40,399 bases of DNA from Clostridium tepidiprofundi DSM 19306 (GCF_001594005.1 NZ_LTBA01000023.1:1-40399), one strand, 5' to 3'; shown: positions 18,158 through 25,852, counted from the stretch's first letter. Numbers and translations: made by a program. The notes: a model not told the origin generated them from the letters alone.

Positions 18158-18186
18158 TTGACAAAATAAATATATTAGCATACAAT
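18158..18186 (+). promoter_or_regulatory. Promoter of the HesB-like selenoprotein gene
   Basis: TTGACA (18158-18163), 17-base spacer, TACAAT (18181-18186): a near-perfect SigA promoter, about 78 bases upstream of the start codon. Confidence 0.75.
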
Positions 18187-18263
18187 AATACTATACCGAT
18201 ACCCTGCATATGTATAATCGTATGCTTAAAATACAATATTTTATTTCTAGGAAGGTGTATTTT

Positions 18264-18560
18264 ATGAAGATAAATTTAGATTCAAACACATCAAGAATTC
18301 TAAAACAAAAGATGGCTGAATATAACAAAGATACTGTGCGTCTAATGATACGCAGCTATGGCTGAGGTGGCCCTATTCTTGGTCTTGTTCTGGATGAACA
18401 AAGAGAAACTGATGCTGTAGAAATTGTTGATGGAATAAAATTCGTTGTAGATAACGAAGAAACGTTTTTATTCGATAATGTATCTGTTATTTACGAAAAA
18501 GGTTTGTTTAGAGATGGTTTTAGAGTTGTAAGAAATGGCTCTTATGCATCAAGTTGTTAA
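18264..18560 (+). CDS. HesB/IscA-like selenoprotein, UGA at codon 34 read as Sec
   Basis: A 98-residue protein that ordinary ORF calling misses because codon 34 is TGA (18363-18365). Reading through gives RSYGUGGPILGLVLDE, the position and context of the first metal-binding Cys in HesB/IscA proteins (C-G-G-P), with selenocysteine in its place. The frame then stays open for 64 more codons and ends in ...SYASSC. Downstream parts EIVDGIKFVVDNEETFLFDNVSVIY also fit the HesB fold. Ribosome binding site AGGAAGGTG and a consensus promoter support expression. HesB-like selenoproteins are a known clostridial family of unknown function; an Fe-S or redox role is inferred. A nonsense-mutated pseudogene is unlikely given the intact frame, the hairpin after UGA and the promoter. 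Confidence 0.88.
18385..18401 (+). promoter_or_regulatory. Candidate bacterial SECIS hairpin
   Basis: TTGTTC (18385-18390) pairs with GAACAA (18396-18401) around the 5-base loop TGGAT, which has the G near the loop start that SelB recognition favours. The loop begins 25 bases after the UGA, inside the usual 16-37 range. Confidence 0.65.
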
Positions 18561-18562
18561 AA

Positions 18563-18712
18563 CAAATAACTAGTCAGTATGCTAGTCTATTTTGCAAACT
18601 ACTTCATCGTTGGAACCCGTTGATAGAATCCACTATCAGCGGAACCCAACTCTTTGTATTTCACAAAATATACGTCGCATCTTTGACTTGTTATTTTCTT
18701 TCAAATGCCTTA
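18563..18712. repeat. Terminal-inverted-repeat element, family B, full copy 4
   Basis: About 150 bp between the selenoprotein gene and the DUF1836 gene. Left part 'aataactagtcagtatgcta', internal hairpin around 'cccgttgatag/ctatcagcggaac', right end 'ttgttattttctttcaaatg' then ccttaa. The right end overlaps the stop codon of the DUF1836 gene. Confidence 0.7.
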
Positions 18713-19309
18713 ATTCTCATTACCATATTCATCAACAATTTTTTGTGCTAACTTTTTAATTGCACCTGCTTGAGCAATTAATGTCATAACTATGAGAAAT
18801 ACTTCTATTCTCTTTTCATCATTTTTACTTTTAAGATTAATGTCTTTAATCATAGAACTAATTTCTGCCTCATCAAAGTAATCACTCTTTACAAAGGAAT
18901 CAAAACATTTCTCCTGTATATCACAGAAAATCTTATACGCTTTTTCCCATGAAATAATATCATCACTTCTATCATTTATCTCATTAAAAGCAAGCCTAAA
19001 TACTTTTTTAATTTCATCAGTCGTCAATATAGGCCTCATATAGCTTAAAAGTGCTAACTGAGCAAGATGCAATTTTGTATATCCTCTTTTTCTACCATCT
19101 TCAGGCTTTGAAATGACTTCATTTTTTATATAATTCTGAACAATGTTATTCGTATAATTTTCATTCTCAAATCTATCGTTTAAATAATCAATTACCTGAG
19201 ATAAAAATAGATCATATTGAGGTAAATCTGAATATGGTATTATACTGTTTTTTGCCATTTCTTTTGTTAGCTTATTAACTTTTTCAATTGAAAAATCACT
19301 AGCTTTCAA
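18710..19309 (-). CDS. DUF1836 domain protein
   Basis: 199 residues. The segment RKRGYTKLHLAQLALLSYMRPILTTDEIKKVF matches the DUF1836 pattern, which resembles a MerR-type winged-helix DNA-binding region, with PEDGRKRGYTKLHL as the probable recognition part. The N-terminal half is helical (LPQYDLFLSQVIDYLNDRF) and the C-terminal half holds a hydrophobic stretch (VFLIVMTLIAQAGAIKKLA) that is more likely a buried helix than a membrane anchor. Cytosolic; function unknown, a regulatory role is inferred. The stop codon comes from the neighbouring family B repeat. There is a short GGATGTG ribosome binding site and an IS-like remnant immediately upstream. Confidence 0.8.
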   Translation of the reverse strand: MKASDFSIEKVNKLTKEMAKNSIIPYSDLPQYDLFLSQVIDYLNDRFENENYTNNIVQNYIKNEVISKPEDGRKRGYTKLHLAQLALLSYMRPILTTDEIKKVFRLAFNEINDRSDDIISWEKAYKIFCDIQEKCFDSFVKSDYFDEAEISSMIKDINLKSKNDEKRIEVFLIVMTLIAQAGAIKKLAQKIVDEYGNEN

Positions 19310-19342
19310 TTTATTTCACATCCTTTATATTTTTTAACTAAT

Positions 19343-19722
19343 ATTGTGAACTACTCGCCACTTACTTCGTTGAAGTGGGAGCTTCTTGGTCAATAGTACC
19401 AACGTACCAAGTTTACCCAAGCTCAAAAGGTCGTTCCGACCTCGATATAATACCAGTTTTATTTCCTGGCAAGAAACCACCGTCTTAGACGATTGTAATA
19501 GTTCGGACTGCACCAACGTCAAGGCTTGGTTTTCGCTCTTTTGGTGCAGGGCGTGTGCTTGAATATTTTACGTGGTAAAGCTTTTTCTTACCACAACCTT
19601 ATATGTTCAGTTTTATAAGAACTTTTATATTTTCACTATATCAAGTGGAGTGCATTTTTTCAAGGGCATTGAACCCTTTCAAAAATGGTGTTATCCATCT
19701 CCCACTTATAGAAGATGGGAGA
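19343..19722 (-). mobile_element. Remnant of an IS200/IS605-type element
   Basis: Non-coding DNA bounded by hairpins of the kind found at IS200/IS605 ends: 'cgccacttacttcgttgaagtggg' near 19355 and 'ctcccacttatagaagatgggag' near 19690. On the minus strand the 19343-19570 part resembles the structured tail (right end and overlapping guide-RNA region) of TnpB-carrying elements. No tnpA or tnpB frame remains; the short frame at 19334-19522 has no TnpB motif. It could be a non-autonomous derivative. Confidence 0.45.
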
Positions 19723-19812
19723 CTTCCACACAAAATGTTAAATTTATCAACATATTAATTATTGCCAAATTTTCTATAAACATATCACTCCCCTATAATA
19801 TCCAACAAAACA

Positions 19813-20010
19813 CCGTGAACTAGGTGCTGGGTGCTAGGGCTAATCTCTAGTCTCCAGTCTCTAATCTCCAATCTCCATCAATGTAACAATTTAATTTAGC
19901 GATTGGCGACTGGTGATTGGCAACTTCTGTTCAGTCTCTAATCTCTAGTACAGATTTGTAACTTGATGGACAGTAGCTGGTGCTGGGTATTAGGTTTTAG
20001 GTTTTTAGGT
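19813..20010. repeat. GATTAG/AGATTAG-type repeat, family C, copy 2
   Basis: Inverted relative to the copy at 3517-3730: 'gcgactggtgattggcaact', 'gtacagatttgtaacttgat' and 'gatggacagtagct' are reverse complements of modules there. It also carries 'ggtgctgggtgctaggg'-like quasi-repeats. Confidence 0.65.
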
Positions 20011-20688
20011 TATGTTCTAGAATTTAAAATCCAGATTCTAGTGTAAACTTTCTTAAATAAAGTAGTTGAAGTAGCTTATTTACTTATTCCTATATAAATA
20101 TTATACGGTATTTATAACCTTATTACAAGTTATTCATTGTTAATTTTTTAACCTCAAAGTAAAATACACATATCCACACAATTTATCCACAATTTCTGTG
20201 GATAAATTGTGATTAATTACATAAACTCTACAGCTTAAATGATTTAAAAATTTATACTACCGTGATGTTATATTTTATTACATTGATGTGGATAACTTAC
20301 TCATTATTTTGTGGATAATATTTTAAAACTATTTCAAAGAAAATTTACATAATTTTCTTGATCAATGTATAAATATATTATTCTGTAATTATTTGAATAA
20401 TTTTATAATACTAGTACATACTCTAAATAAATAATTTTTATATTATATAATAATTTTATATGAATTAATTATTTATTTTTTCAATTATTCCAAATTATTG
20501 AATAAAATTAGTACAAGCCTTCGACATTAATTTTTCTTTATCCATTATATTACTATTTTATTTGCAAAATATTTATAATTTATTTTTTACATATTTTTTA
20601 CCTCTTTATAAACTTAAAACTTTATATATCGTTGATATATCTACATTTACACATCAAAATAAAATAATATTATTATAAAAAAACATTA
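20011..20688. other. AT-rich gene-free region with a second DnaA-box cluster
   Basis: Four perfect DnaA boxes: TTATCCACA at 20183-20191 (+), and TGTGGATAA (- orientation) at 20197-20205, 20287-20295 and 20310-20318, plus a near-match ATATCCACA at 20170-20178. After 20320 come about 360 bases of nearly pure A/T. No gene is seen. It could be a DnaA-responsive or titration site upstream of abrB. Confidence 0.5.
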
Positions 20689-20717
20689 TTGACATTTGTA
20701 TATTTTGGTAGTATATT
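20689..20717 (+). promoter_or_regulatory. abrB promoter P1
   Basis: TTGACA (20689-20694), 17-base spacer, TATATT (20712-20717); about 190 bases upstream of abrB. Confidence 0.7.
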
Positions 20718-20778
20718 AACTATAGATGGAAACTAACATACATTTTGTAACTAAAACTAAAAATATTCAAATTATATA

Positions 20779-20807
20779 TTGACTTTTTATGTCACATTTG
20801 CTATTAT
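20779..20807 (+). promoter_or_regulatory. abrB promoter P2
   Basis: TTGACT (20779-20784), 17-base spacer, TATTAT (20802-20807); the inferred start point is near 20814. Two tandem promoters also drive abrB in Bacillus. Confidence 0.65.
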
Positions 20808-20820
20808 CTAATCATACAAT

Positions 20821-20827
20821 TGTCGAA
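20821..20827 (+). promoter_or_regulatory. Spo0A box
   Basis: TGTCGAA, the 0A-box core, at about +8 to +14 of promoter P2. This matches the place where Spo0A~P represses abrB in Bacillus. Confidence 0.55.
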
Positions 20828-20903
20828 TATTGTATTAGTTTAAAATTGCAAATTATTACTAAGAATTTGAAAAATAATATTATTTTAAGGAGGAAATTTA
20901 ATT

Positions 20904-21149
20904 ATGAAATCAACTGGTGTAGTAAGAAGAGTAGACGAGTTAGGAAGAATAGTTATTCCTATAGAATTAAGAAGAACATTAGAAATCGCTGAAAAAGATG
21001 CTCTTGAGATTTATGTAGATGGAGAACAAATCATATTGAAGAAATATCAACCTGCTTGTATTTTCTGTGGCGACGCTAGAGATGTTGTTAACTACAAAGG
21101 TAAAAACATCTGTAAAGCATGTCTTGAAGAATTAAAATCTGGTAAATAA
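20904..21149 (+). CDS. abrB: AbrB-family transition-state regulator
   Basis: 81-residue DNA-binding protein. The N-terminal swapped-hairpin AbrB domain is shown by STGVVRRVDELGRIVIPIELRRTL and DALEIYVDGEQIILKKY (residues 3-48). The C-terminal half has CIFCG and CKACL, two CxxC pairs likely to hold a zinc, a form common in clostridia. It represses post-exponential genes in relatives and is itself shut off by Spo0A~P at the onset of sporulation; two promoters and a 0A box fit this. AAGGAGG ribosome binding site ten bases before ATG. Monocistronic with a strong terminator. Confidence 0.96.
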   Translation: MKSTGVVRRVDELGRIVIPIELRRTLEIAEKDALEIYVDGEQIILKKYQPACIFCGDARDVVNYKGKNICKACLEELKSGK

Positions 21150-21153
21150 CCGG

Positions 21154-21192
21154 TAAATAAGCGGCTATCCACTTGGTGTAGCCGCTTATTTA
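21154..21192. terminator. Terminator between abrB and the NlpC/P60 gene
   Basis: Perfect 14-bp stem (21154-21167 with 21179-21192) with a GC-rich core GCGGCTA and A/T-rich outer part, placed between convergent genes and suited to both directions. Confidence 0.85.
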
Positions 21193-21205
21193 CTGAACTT
21201 AATTT

Positions 21206-22375
21206 TTATGGTAAAAACCTTCTAGCACAATAGTAATCGCTTCTAGCAGTTAATCGTGTAATCTTTATTACATCCCCAGTATGAGGTGCATGAATAAAAC
21301 AACCATTCCCCACATACATTCCTACATGATGAACATTATATTTTGTACCAAAAAAGATTAAATCTCCAGGTTTCAATTGATTTCTTGGAACGTACTTACC
21401 TTGTTTAACTTGATCATATGTAACCCTATATAAAGATATCCCAAAATGAGCATATACATATCTAACAAATCCCGAACAATCAAAATATTTAGGTCCATTT
21501 CCACCCCATACATAAGGAGTACCTAAAAATCTAGATGCATATGCAACTACCTCTTCACCAGAAACATTAGACATACCCCTAGATGGATCACGCTTTGGTA
21601 TTGATGCTTTTATCTGCTCAATCCTTTTAAGAGTTTCATTAATCACCCTTTGAGTTTCTTGTATCTTCTTATTATACTCACCAATCTTGCTAGCATAATA
21701 TCGTTTCTTTTCATTAGCTTTTTTAATTAACTTTATCTGCTCAGCTTTGGATGCCTTCACAGATGATAGCTTGTCCTCTTTATCACTTTTAAGAGCTACT
21801 AACACTTGTTTTTCCTTTTCCAAAGATTCTTTCTTAACTTTAACTTCATTTTTTTTGTTATTCAAATCGGCTAATATTTGCTTATCATACTTTGCTATGC
21901 TTCTCAATAACTCAACATTAGAAATCAATTGATCTAGTCCCTTTGAATTAAGAATAACTTCCAAATAGCTATTATTTCCATTAATATACATACTTCTCAT
22001 TCTCTTGTTAAACAATTCCTGCTCTGCTTTTACATCTTCTTCTGCTTTATATAATTCAGTTTGGGCTTGTTTTATTTCTTCTTCTTTAGACGATATCAAA
22101 ACGCTTGCTTTTTTTATTTCATTCATCAGTCCTTCAATCTTACAATCTAATGTTTCAATCTTCACTTCTAACTGTTGTATTTCTTTTTCTGCAGCTTCAA
22201 ATGATTTTTTGTTATTCTGCAATGCATTCTTTTGATTATTCAATTCACTTTTTTTCTGATTTAATTGTTGTTTCTGTTTATTTATCTGATCTTGATAAGG
22301 ATTTGCTATTACTTTTGCACTAAAACTTACAGTCAACCCTGCTGCTAACAAAAATGCTACTACCCTCTTCTCCAC
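21206..22375 (-). CDS. Secreted NlpC/P60 peptidoglycan endopeptidase, coiled-coil type (A)
   Basis: 389 residues with a signal peptide (about 1-24, ending near KVIA), a long coiled coil (about 28-255, Lys/Gln/Glu/Asn heptads) and a C-terminal NlpC/P60 domain. The catalytic set is Cys300 (YFDCSGFVRYVY), His350 (VHHVGMYVG) and His362 (FIHAPHTGD), cleaving gamma-D-Glu-diaminopimelate-type links. The architecture matches CwlO/PcsB-like hydrolases, whose coiled coil binds FtsEX and is held inactive until membrane signalling. GTG start after GGGGTGAG. Convergent with abrB; followed upstream by a close paralogue at 22599-23774. Confidence 0.93.
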   Translation of the reverse strand: MEKRVVAFLLAAGLTVSFSAKVIANPYQDQINKQKQQLNQKKSELNNQKNALQNNKKSFEAAEKEIQQLEVKIETLDCKIEGLMNEIKKASVLISSKEEEIKQAQTELYKAEEDVKAEQELFNKRMRSMYINGNNSYLEVILNSKGLDQLISNVELLRSIAKYDKQILADLNNKKNEVKVKKESLEKEKQVLVALKSDKEDKLSSVKASKAEQIKLIKKANEKKRYYASKIGEYNKKIQETQRVINETLKRIEQIKASIPKRDPSRGMSNVSGEEVVAYASRFLGTPYVWGGNGPKYFDCSGFVRYVYAHFGISLYRVTYDQVKQGKYVPRNQLKPGDLIFFGTKYNVHHVGMYVGNGCFIHAPHTGDVIKITRLTARSDYYCARRFLP

Positions 22376-22507
22376 AAACTCACCCCATCCGCATTAACTA
22401 TTTGACATTATTTGTCAACTAAAACATTTTAGAATCGCTATATATATTATAACATCAAATTTTAGTACATCATAGCATAATATTAATAATTTTCACTAAT
22501 AATAATC

Positions 22508-22578
22508 GCCAGTCTCTAATCACTAATCTCCAATCTCTAGTCTCCAATCACCAATACAGACTTGTGACTTGATGGTTT
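22508..22578. repeat. GATTAG-type repeat, family C, short copy 3
   Basis: 'cgccagtctctaatcactaa', 'tctccaatctctagtctcca' and 'acagacttgtgacttgatgg' match modules of copies 1 and 2. It lies between the two NlpC/P60 paralogues. Confidence 0.6.
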
Positions 22579-22598
22579 TTCTGCTTAAGCCTCATTTC

Positions 22599-23774
22599 TT
22601 AATGTTCTGGTATGATCCTTCTAGCACATACATAATCATTACGTGTCAATATAGAAATCTTAATTCTATCCCCTGTGTGAGGAGCATGTATATAACAATC
22701 GTTCCCTACATAAATTCCTACATGATGCACATTATATTTTGTTCCAAAAAATATCAGATCACCAAGCTGCAGTTTATCTCTAGGTACATATACCCCCTCT
22801 TTTACTTGAGTGTATGTCGTCCTACTTAATTCAATTCCAAAATGTGCATAAACATACTTAACAAAACCAGAGCAATCGAAATACTTAGGACCATTTCCAC
22901 CGTATACATATGGTCTTCCTAAGAATTCTGCTGCATATACCACCACTGCCGCTTGTGATATTGGTACACTCCCTCTTGAAACTTGCATTGTTGGAACCTC
23001 TTTAACCAGCTTTTCGATATTTTTAATAGTTTCATTTATTTTAGCCTGATTTTTCCTTATCCTCTGGCTATATATTTTGTTTGCAAGGTACAAGCGTTGC
23101 TGTCTTTTAGCTTCAAGAATTAAAATGTTTTCTTGTTTTCTTGACTCTTCTAATTCTTTTAATTTACTCTCTTTATTATTTTTTAGTGCAACAAGTTTAT
23201 TTATTTTCTCTTCTAAAACTCTCTTCTGTTCTTCTACCACACTTTTTTCATACTTTAACTGCTTAATTGTACTATTATCATACTCCATAATTTCTTTTGC
23301 AATTTCCAAATTATTAATAAACCCGTCTAAACTATCTGAACTGAAAATAATTTCAATATAGTTAGTATGTCCATTAATATATAAAGCTCTCATTCTCTTA
23401 TGAAAAAGCTCTTTGGTTGAATCTAATTTTTCACTTGCCTCATCAAGCTTCTTTTTAGTCTCCTCTACTTCAACAGACATACTCTTTATATTCTTGTTGA
23501 TTTCATCCAATTCCCTATATATCTTTTCAATTCCTGCATCCATCTTTTCTATATTTATTTCCATTTTATCTAGCCTGCTCTGAAGTTCTCCATAAGAAGC
23601 ATTTTTAATATCTATAAGTTTACTATTATATGTTGCATCTCCTTGTGGTTCTACTAAGACATTCTTTCCAGCTTTATTCTTAGACTCTATTAAAACAGGA
23701 TCACTAAAAGCAACCAGCTCAAAATTAAATATTAATGCTATCCATAAAAATAAAACAATTACCTTTTTCACCAT
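22599..23774 (-). CDS. Secreted NlpC/P60 peptidoglycan endopeptidase, coiled-coil type (B)
   Basis: 391-residue paralogue of the gene at 21206-22375: signal peptide (about 1-24, MVKKVIVLFLWIALIF...), coiled coil (about 50-260) and NlpC/P60 domain with KYFDCSGFVKYVY (Cys), NVHHVGIYVG (His) and YIHAPHTGD (His). The catalytic domains are nearly identical, whereas the coiled coils have diverged, which suggests different regulators or partners for one cleavage activity. GGAGGAAG ribosome binding site and ATG start. Tandem duplication is the simplest origin. It has its own spacer from rsmI. Confidence 0.93.
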   Translation of the reverse strand: MVKKVIVLFLWIALIFNFELVAFSDPVLIESKNKAGKNVLVEPQGDATYNSKLIDIKNASYGELQSRLDKMEINIEKMDAGIEKIYRELDEINKNIKSMSVEVEETKKKLDEASEKLDSTKELFHKRMRALYINGHTNYIEIIFSSDSLDGFINNLEIAKEIMEYDNSTIKQLKYEKSVVEEQKRVLEEKINKLVALKNNKESKLKELEESRKQENILILEAKRQQRLYLANKIYSQRIRKNQAKINETIKNIEKLVKEVPTMQVSRGSVPISQAAVVVYAAEFLGRPYVYGGNGPKYFDCSGFVKYVYAHFGIELSRTTYTQVKEGVYVPRDKLQLGDLIFFGTKYNVHHVGIYVGNDCYIHAPHTGDRIKISILTRNDYVCARRIIPEH

Positions 23775-23848
23775 AAAACTTCCTCCAAAGGTTAGAATTC
23801 CTCTTATATTTCTATGAATAGCATATATAATTTATTACTTATTTTTTT

Positions 23849-24724
23849 CTACAACTCTATGGAATATTTATAAATCTCCTTTTTAGGTAAATTTCTATCT
23901 TTTGCAACCTTCTTTACAGCTTCTTTTTTATTTAATCCTTCATTCATATATTTTAATATATGTTCTTTTATGCTCATATCTTCCCACTCTGCCATATTCT
24001 CTTTTTCTATTTCATAATCGCTTTTTCCCTGTACTACAATTACATACTCCCCTCTCGGAGAATTATCATTGTAGTATTCAATGGCATCTTTTAATGTAAT
24101 CCTTTTTATTTCCTCATGAAGCTTTGTCAATTCTCTGCATAATGCAACTTCCCTATTTCCTAAATTATCATACAAGAATTGAAGTGTACTTATTATTCTA
24201 TGAGGTGCTTCATAAAATATCAAAGTCTCCCTTCTATCCTTTAATTCATTTATAACAGGTATTCTATACTTGTTTTCTCGTGGTAAGAAACCTCTAAACA
24301 AAAATTTCGTCGTATCAAGACCTGAATATACTAATGCAGTTGTAAATGCAGATGCTCCTGGTAAAACCTCAAAGTCTATACCCTCTTCAATGCATTTTGA
24401 TACTATAACACTTCCCGGATCAGAAATACCTGGTGTACCTGCATCCGTAACCAAAGCTATGTTATTACCTTCTTTAATCCTTTGAATTATATTTTCACTT
24501 TTTACATTTTCATTATATTTATGATAACTTATAAGAGGTTTCTTTATTTGAAAATGATTTAGTAGTTTTAATGTAACTCTTGTATCTTCAGCTGCAATCA
24601 AATCGACACTTTTTAAAACCTCTAACGCTCTAAGCGTTATATCCTTCAAATTCCCAATAGGTGTTGGCACTAAATACAACATTCCTATACTATTTTCCAT
24701 ATTGTTTAACACATTGTTTACCAT
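23849..24724 (-). CDS. rsmI: 16S rRNA (cytidine-1402 2'-O) methyltransferase
   Basis: SAM-dependent tetrapyrrole-methylase-fold enzyme that methylates the 2'-hydroxyl of C1402 in 16S rRNA, together with RsmH, to tune decoding at the P site. LYLVPTPIGNLKDITLRAL is the family start, followed by SYHKYNE, LVTDAGTPGISDPG, VLPGASAFTTALVYSG and FYEAPHR. The usual C-terminal helical tail (KEAVKKVAKDRNLPKKEIY) is complete. 291 residues, with 14 extra N-terminal residues before the canonical start; GGGAG ten bases upstream supports the ATG used, but a start at internal ATG 24700 is possible. In Bacillus the orthologue (yabC) sits beside yabB and abrB as here. Confidence 0.94.
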   Translation of the reverse strand: MVNNVLNNMENSIGMLYLVPTPIGNLKDITLRALEVLKSVDLIAAEDTRVTLKLLNHFQIKKPLISYHKYNENVKSENIIQRIKEGNNIALVTDAGTPGISDPGSVIVSKCIEEGIDFEVLPGASAFTTALVYSGLDTTKFLFRGFLPRENKYRIPVINELKDRRETLIFYEAPHRIISTLQFLYDNLGNREVALCRELTKLHEEIKRITLKDAIEYYNDNSPRGEYVIVVQGKSDYEIEKENMAEWEDMSIKEHILKYMNEGLNKKEAVKKVAKDRNLPKKEIYKYSIEL

Positions 24725-24741
24725 ATTTTTAACACTCCCGT

Positions 24742-24887
24742 TAAGGCATTTTCAAAAATAACTAGTCAGTATGTTAGGTGAATTCATCAGCGGAATATTC
24801 TCGTTGATCTTCATCTTTTAAAAATAATTAGTCAATATGCTAGCCTATTTTGCACTTTTAACTTATTATTTTCTTTTAAACGCCTTA
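24742..24887. repeat. Terminal-inverted-repeat element, family B, full copy 5
   Basis: Starts 'taaggcattttcaaaaataa' and ends 'tattttcttttaaacgcctta'-like, giving clear inverted ends. The internal copy of 'aaaataattagtcaatatgc' shows a partial duplication of the left arm. It lies between rsmI and the tRNA methyltransferase gene. Confidence 0.75.
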
Positions 24888-24893
24888 GTATTT

Positions 24894-25637
24894 TTATACT
24901 TTATGTGAATTGTACATTTTCATGATTTCATCAGTATATTCTCCATTATTAGTATGGACATTTAATGGTGGTTCCCATTTCAAAAATTTACCTCCATCTC
25001 TTTGTCCCTCAATCAATACTATATTAGGAGCTTTACCCTCATAAGGATGTACCATTCTCACTCTCTTAGGTTCTATTCTATGTTTTCTCATCAAAGTAAA
25101 AATATCAACCAATCTGTCAGGTCTATGCACCATAAACATTCTTCCATTATCTTTTAAAACAGTTCTACATGCTATTATAACATCCTCTAAAGTACACAAT
25201 ATTTCATGCCTTGCTATCGCATTTTTATCTTCAATATTCTTTATACCCGAATTTTGAAGTTTATATGGTGGATTTACTGTAACAACTTCTGCTCTCTCAA
25301 TGTTTTTTAGTAGTTCTATGTCTTTTAAATCTCCATGTATAAATTCCATTTTTTCGTTAAGTTTATTGTATTCAACAGAGCGTTTTGCCATTTCAACCAT
25401 ATCTTCTTGTATTTCAATACCAATAATTTTTTTTGCCTCTGTTTTTCCCGCTATTATAAATGGAATAATACCCGTTCCTGAACACAAGTCTATAACCCTT
25501 GCATTTCTTTTAACATTTGCAAAATTAGCTAAAAGAACAGCATCAACACCAAATCTAAATCCATTCTTTTTCTGAATAACATATATTCCATTCAATTGTA
25601 AATCATCTAAAGTTTCATCGCTATTAATAATGTTCAT
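24894..25637 (-). CDS. tRNA1(Val) (adenine-37-N6)-methyltransferase-like protein (YabB/TrmN6 type)
   Basis: Class I SAM methyltransferase. VIDLCSGTGIIPFII is the SAM-binding motif I, IGIEIQEDMVEMA motif II and VTVNPPYKL the NPPY motif that marks adenine/guanine N-methyltransferases. GFRFGVDAVLLANFA at the N-terminus is typical of the YfiC/YabB group, which methylates A37 of tRNA1(Val) in E. coli; the exact substrate here is inferred. With ATG 25637 the protein has 247 residues. An in-frame ATG at 25655 would lie upstream of the GAGGTG ribosome binding site and is rejected. The leader is a 37-bp tandem duplication. Confidence 0.88.
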   Translation of the reverse strand: MNIINSDETLDDLQLNGIYVIQKKNGFRFGVDAVLLANFANVKRNARVIDLCSGTGIIPFIIAGKTEAKKIIGIEIQEDMVEMAKRSVEYNKLNEKMEFIHGDLKDIELLKNIERAEVVTVNPPYKLQNSGIKNIEDKNAIARHEILCTLEDVIIACRTVLKDNGRMFMVHRPDRLVDIFTLMRKHRIEPKRVRMVHPYEGKAPNIVLIEGQRDGGKFLKWEPPLNVHTNNGEYTDEIMKMYNSHKV

Positions 25638-25708
25638 AATATTACACCTCTTCATTGATATACTCTTAAAACATAATATTACACCTCTTCATTGATATAC
25701 TCTTAAAA
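25635..25708. repeat. 37-bp tandem duplication of the methyltransferase leader
   Basis: The unit beginning 'cataatattacacctcttca' at 25635 is repeated exactly at 25672. Each copy carries a GAGGTG ribosome binding site and an ATG on the minus strand. The upstream ATG starts a two-codon frame (Met-Phe-stop). Confidence 0.9.
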
Positions 25709-25735
25709 CAAGAGTGTTCCAGTTTCAATAATACA

Positions 25736-25852
25736 GTAAACTCGTTTTGCTAAAGCAAAATATCGGAACTTTAAGTGGATAATCTACTCCACCTGAAACA
25801 AAACACTTCAATCTCCCACTTATAAAAGTGATAATCTTATAAAATCGATCAA
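25736..25852 (+). repeat. Three-hairpin repeat, family A, copy 3
   Basis: Diverged full-length copy: 'ctcgttttgctaaagcaaaa', a weakened middle stem with CTCCACCTGAA, and 'cccacttataaaagtg' followed by 'aaaatcgatc'. It occupies the spacer before the permease gene; the rest (to 26059) is AT-rich promoter DNA with no other feature seen. Confidence 0.75.

Noticed and set aside
18363-18365. TGA as a nonsense mutation making a HesB pseudogene
   Set aside because: The frame continues intact for 64 codons, the UGA is at the catalytic Cys position, and a SECIS-like hairpin follows at the right distance.
19572-19823. 83-codon frame inside the IS-like remnant
   Set aside because: It crosses the remnant's terminal hairpin and has no ribosome binding site or domain pattern.
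20789-20992. Frame overlapping the start of abrB
   Set aside because: It covers the abrB promoter and 0A box in another frame and has no ribosome binding site.
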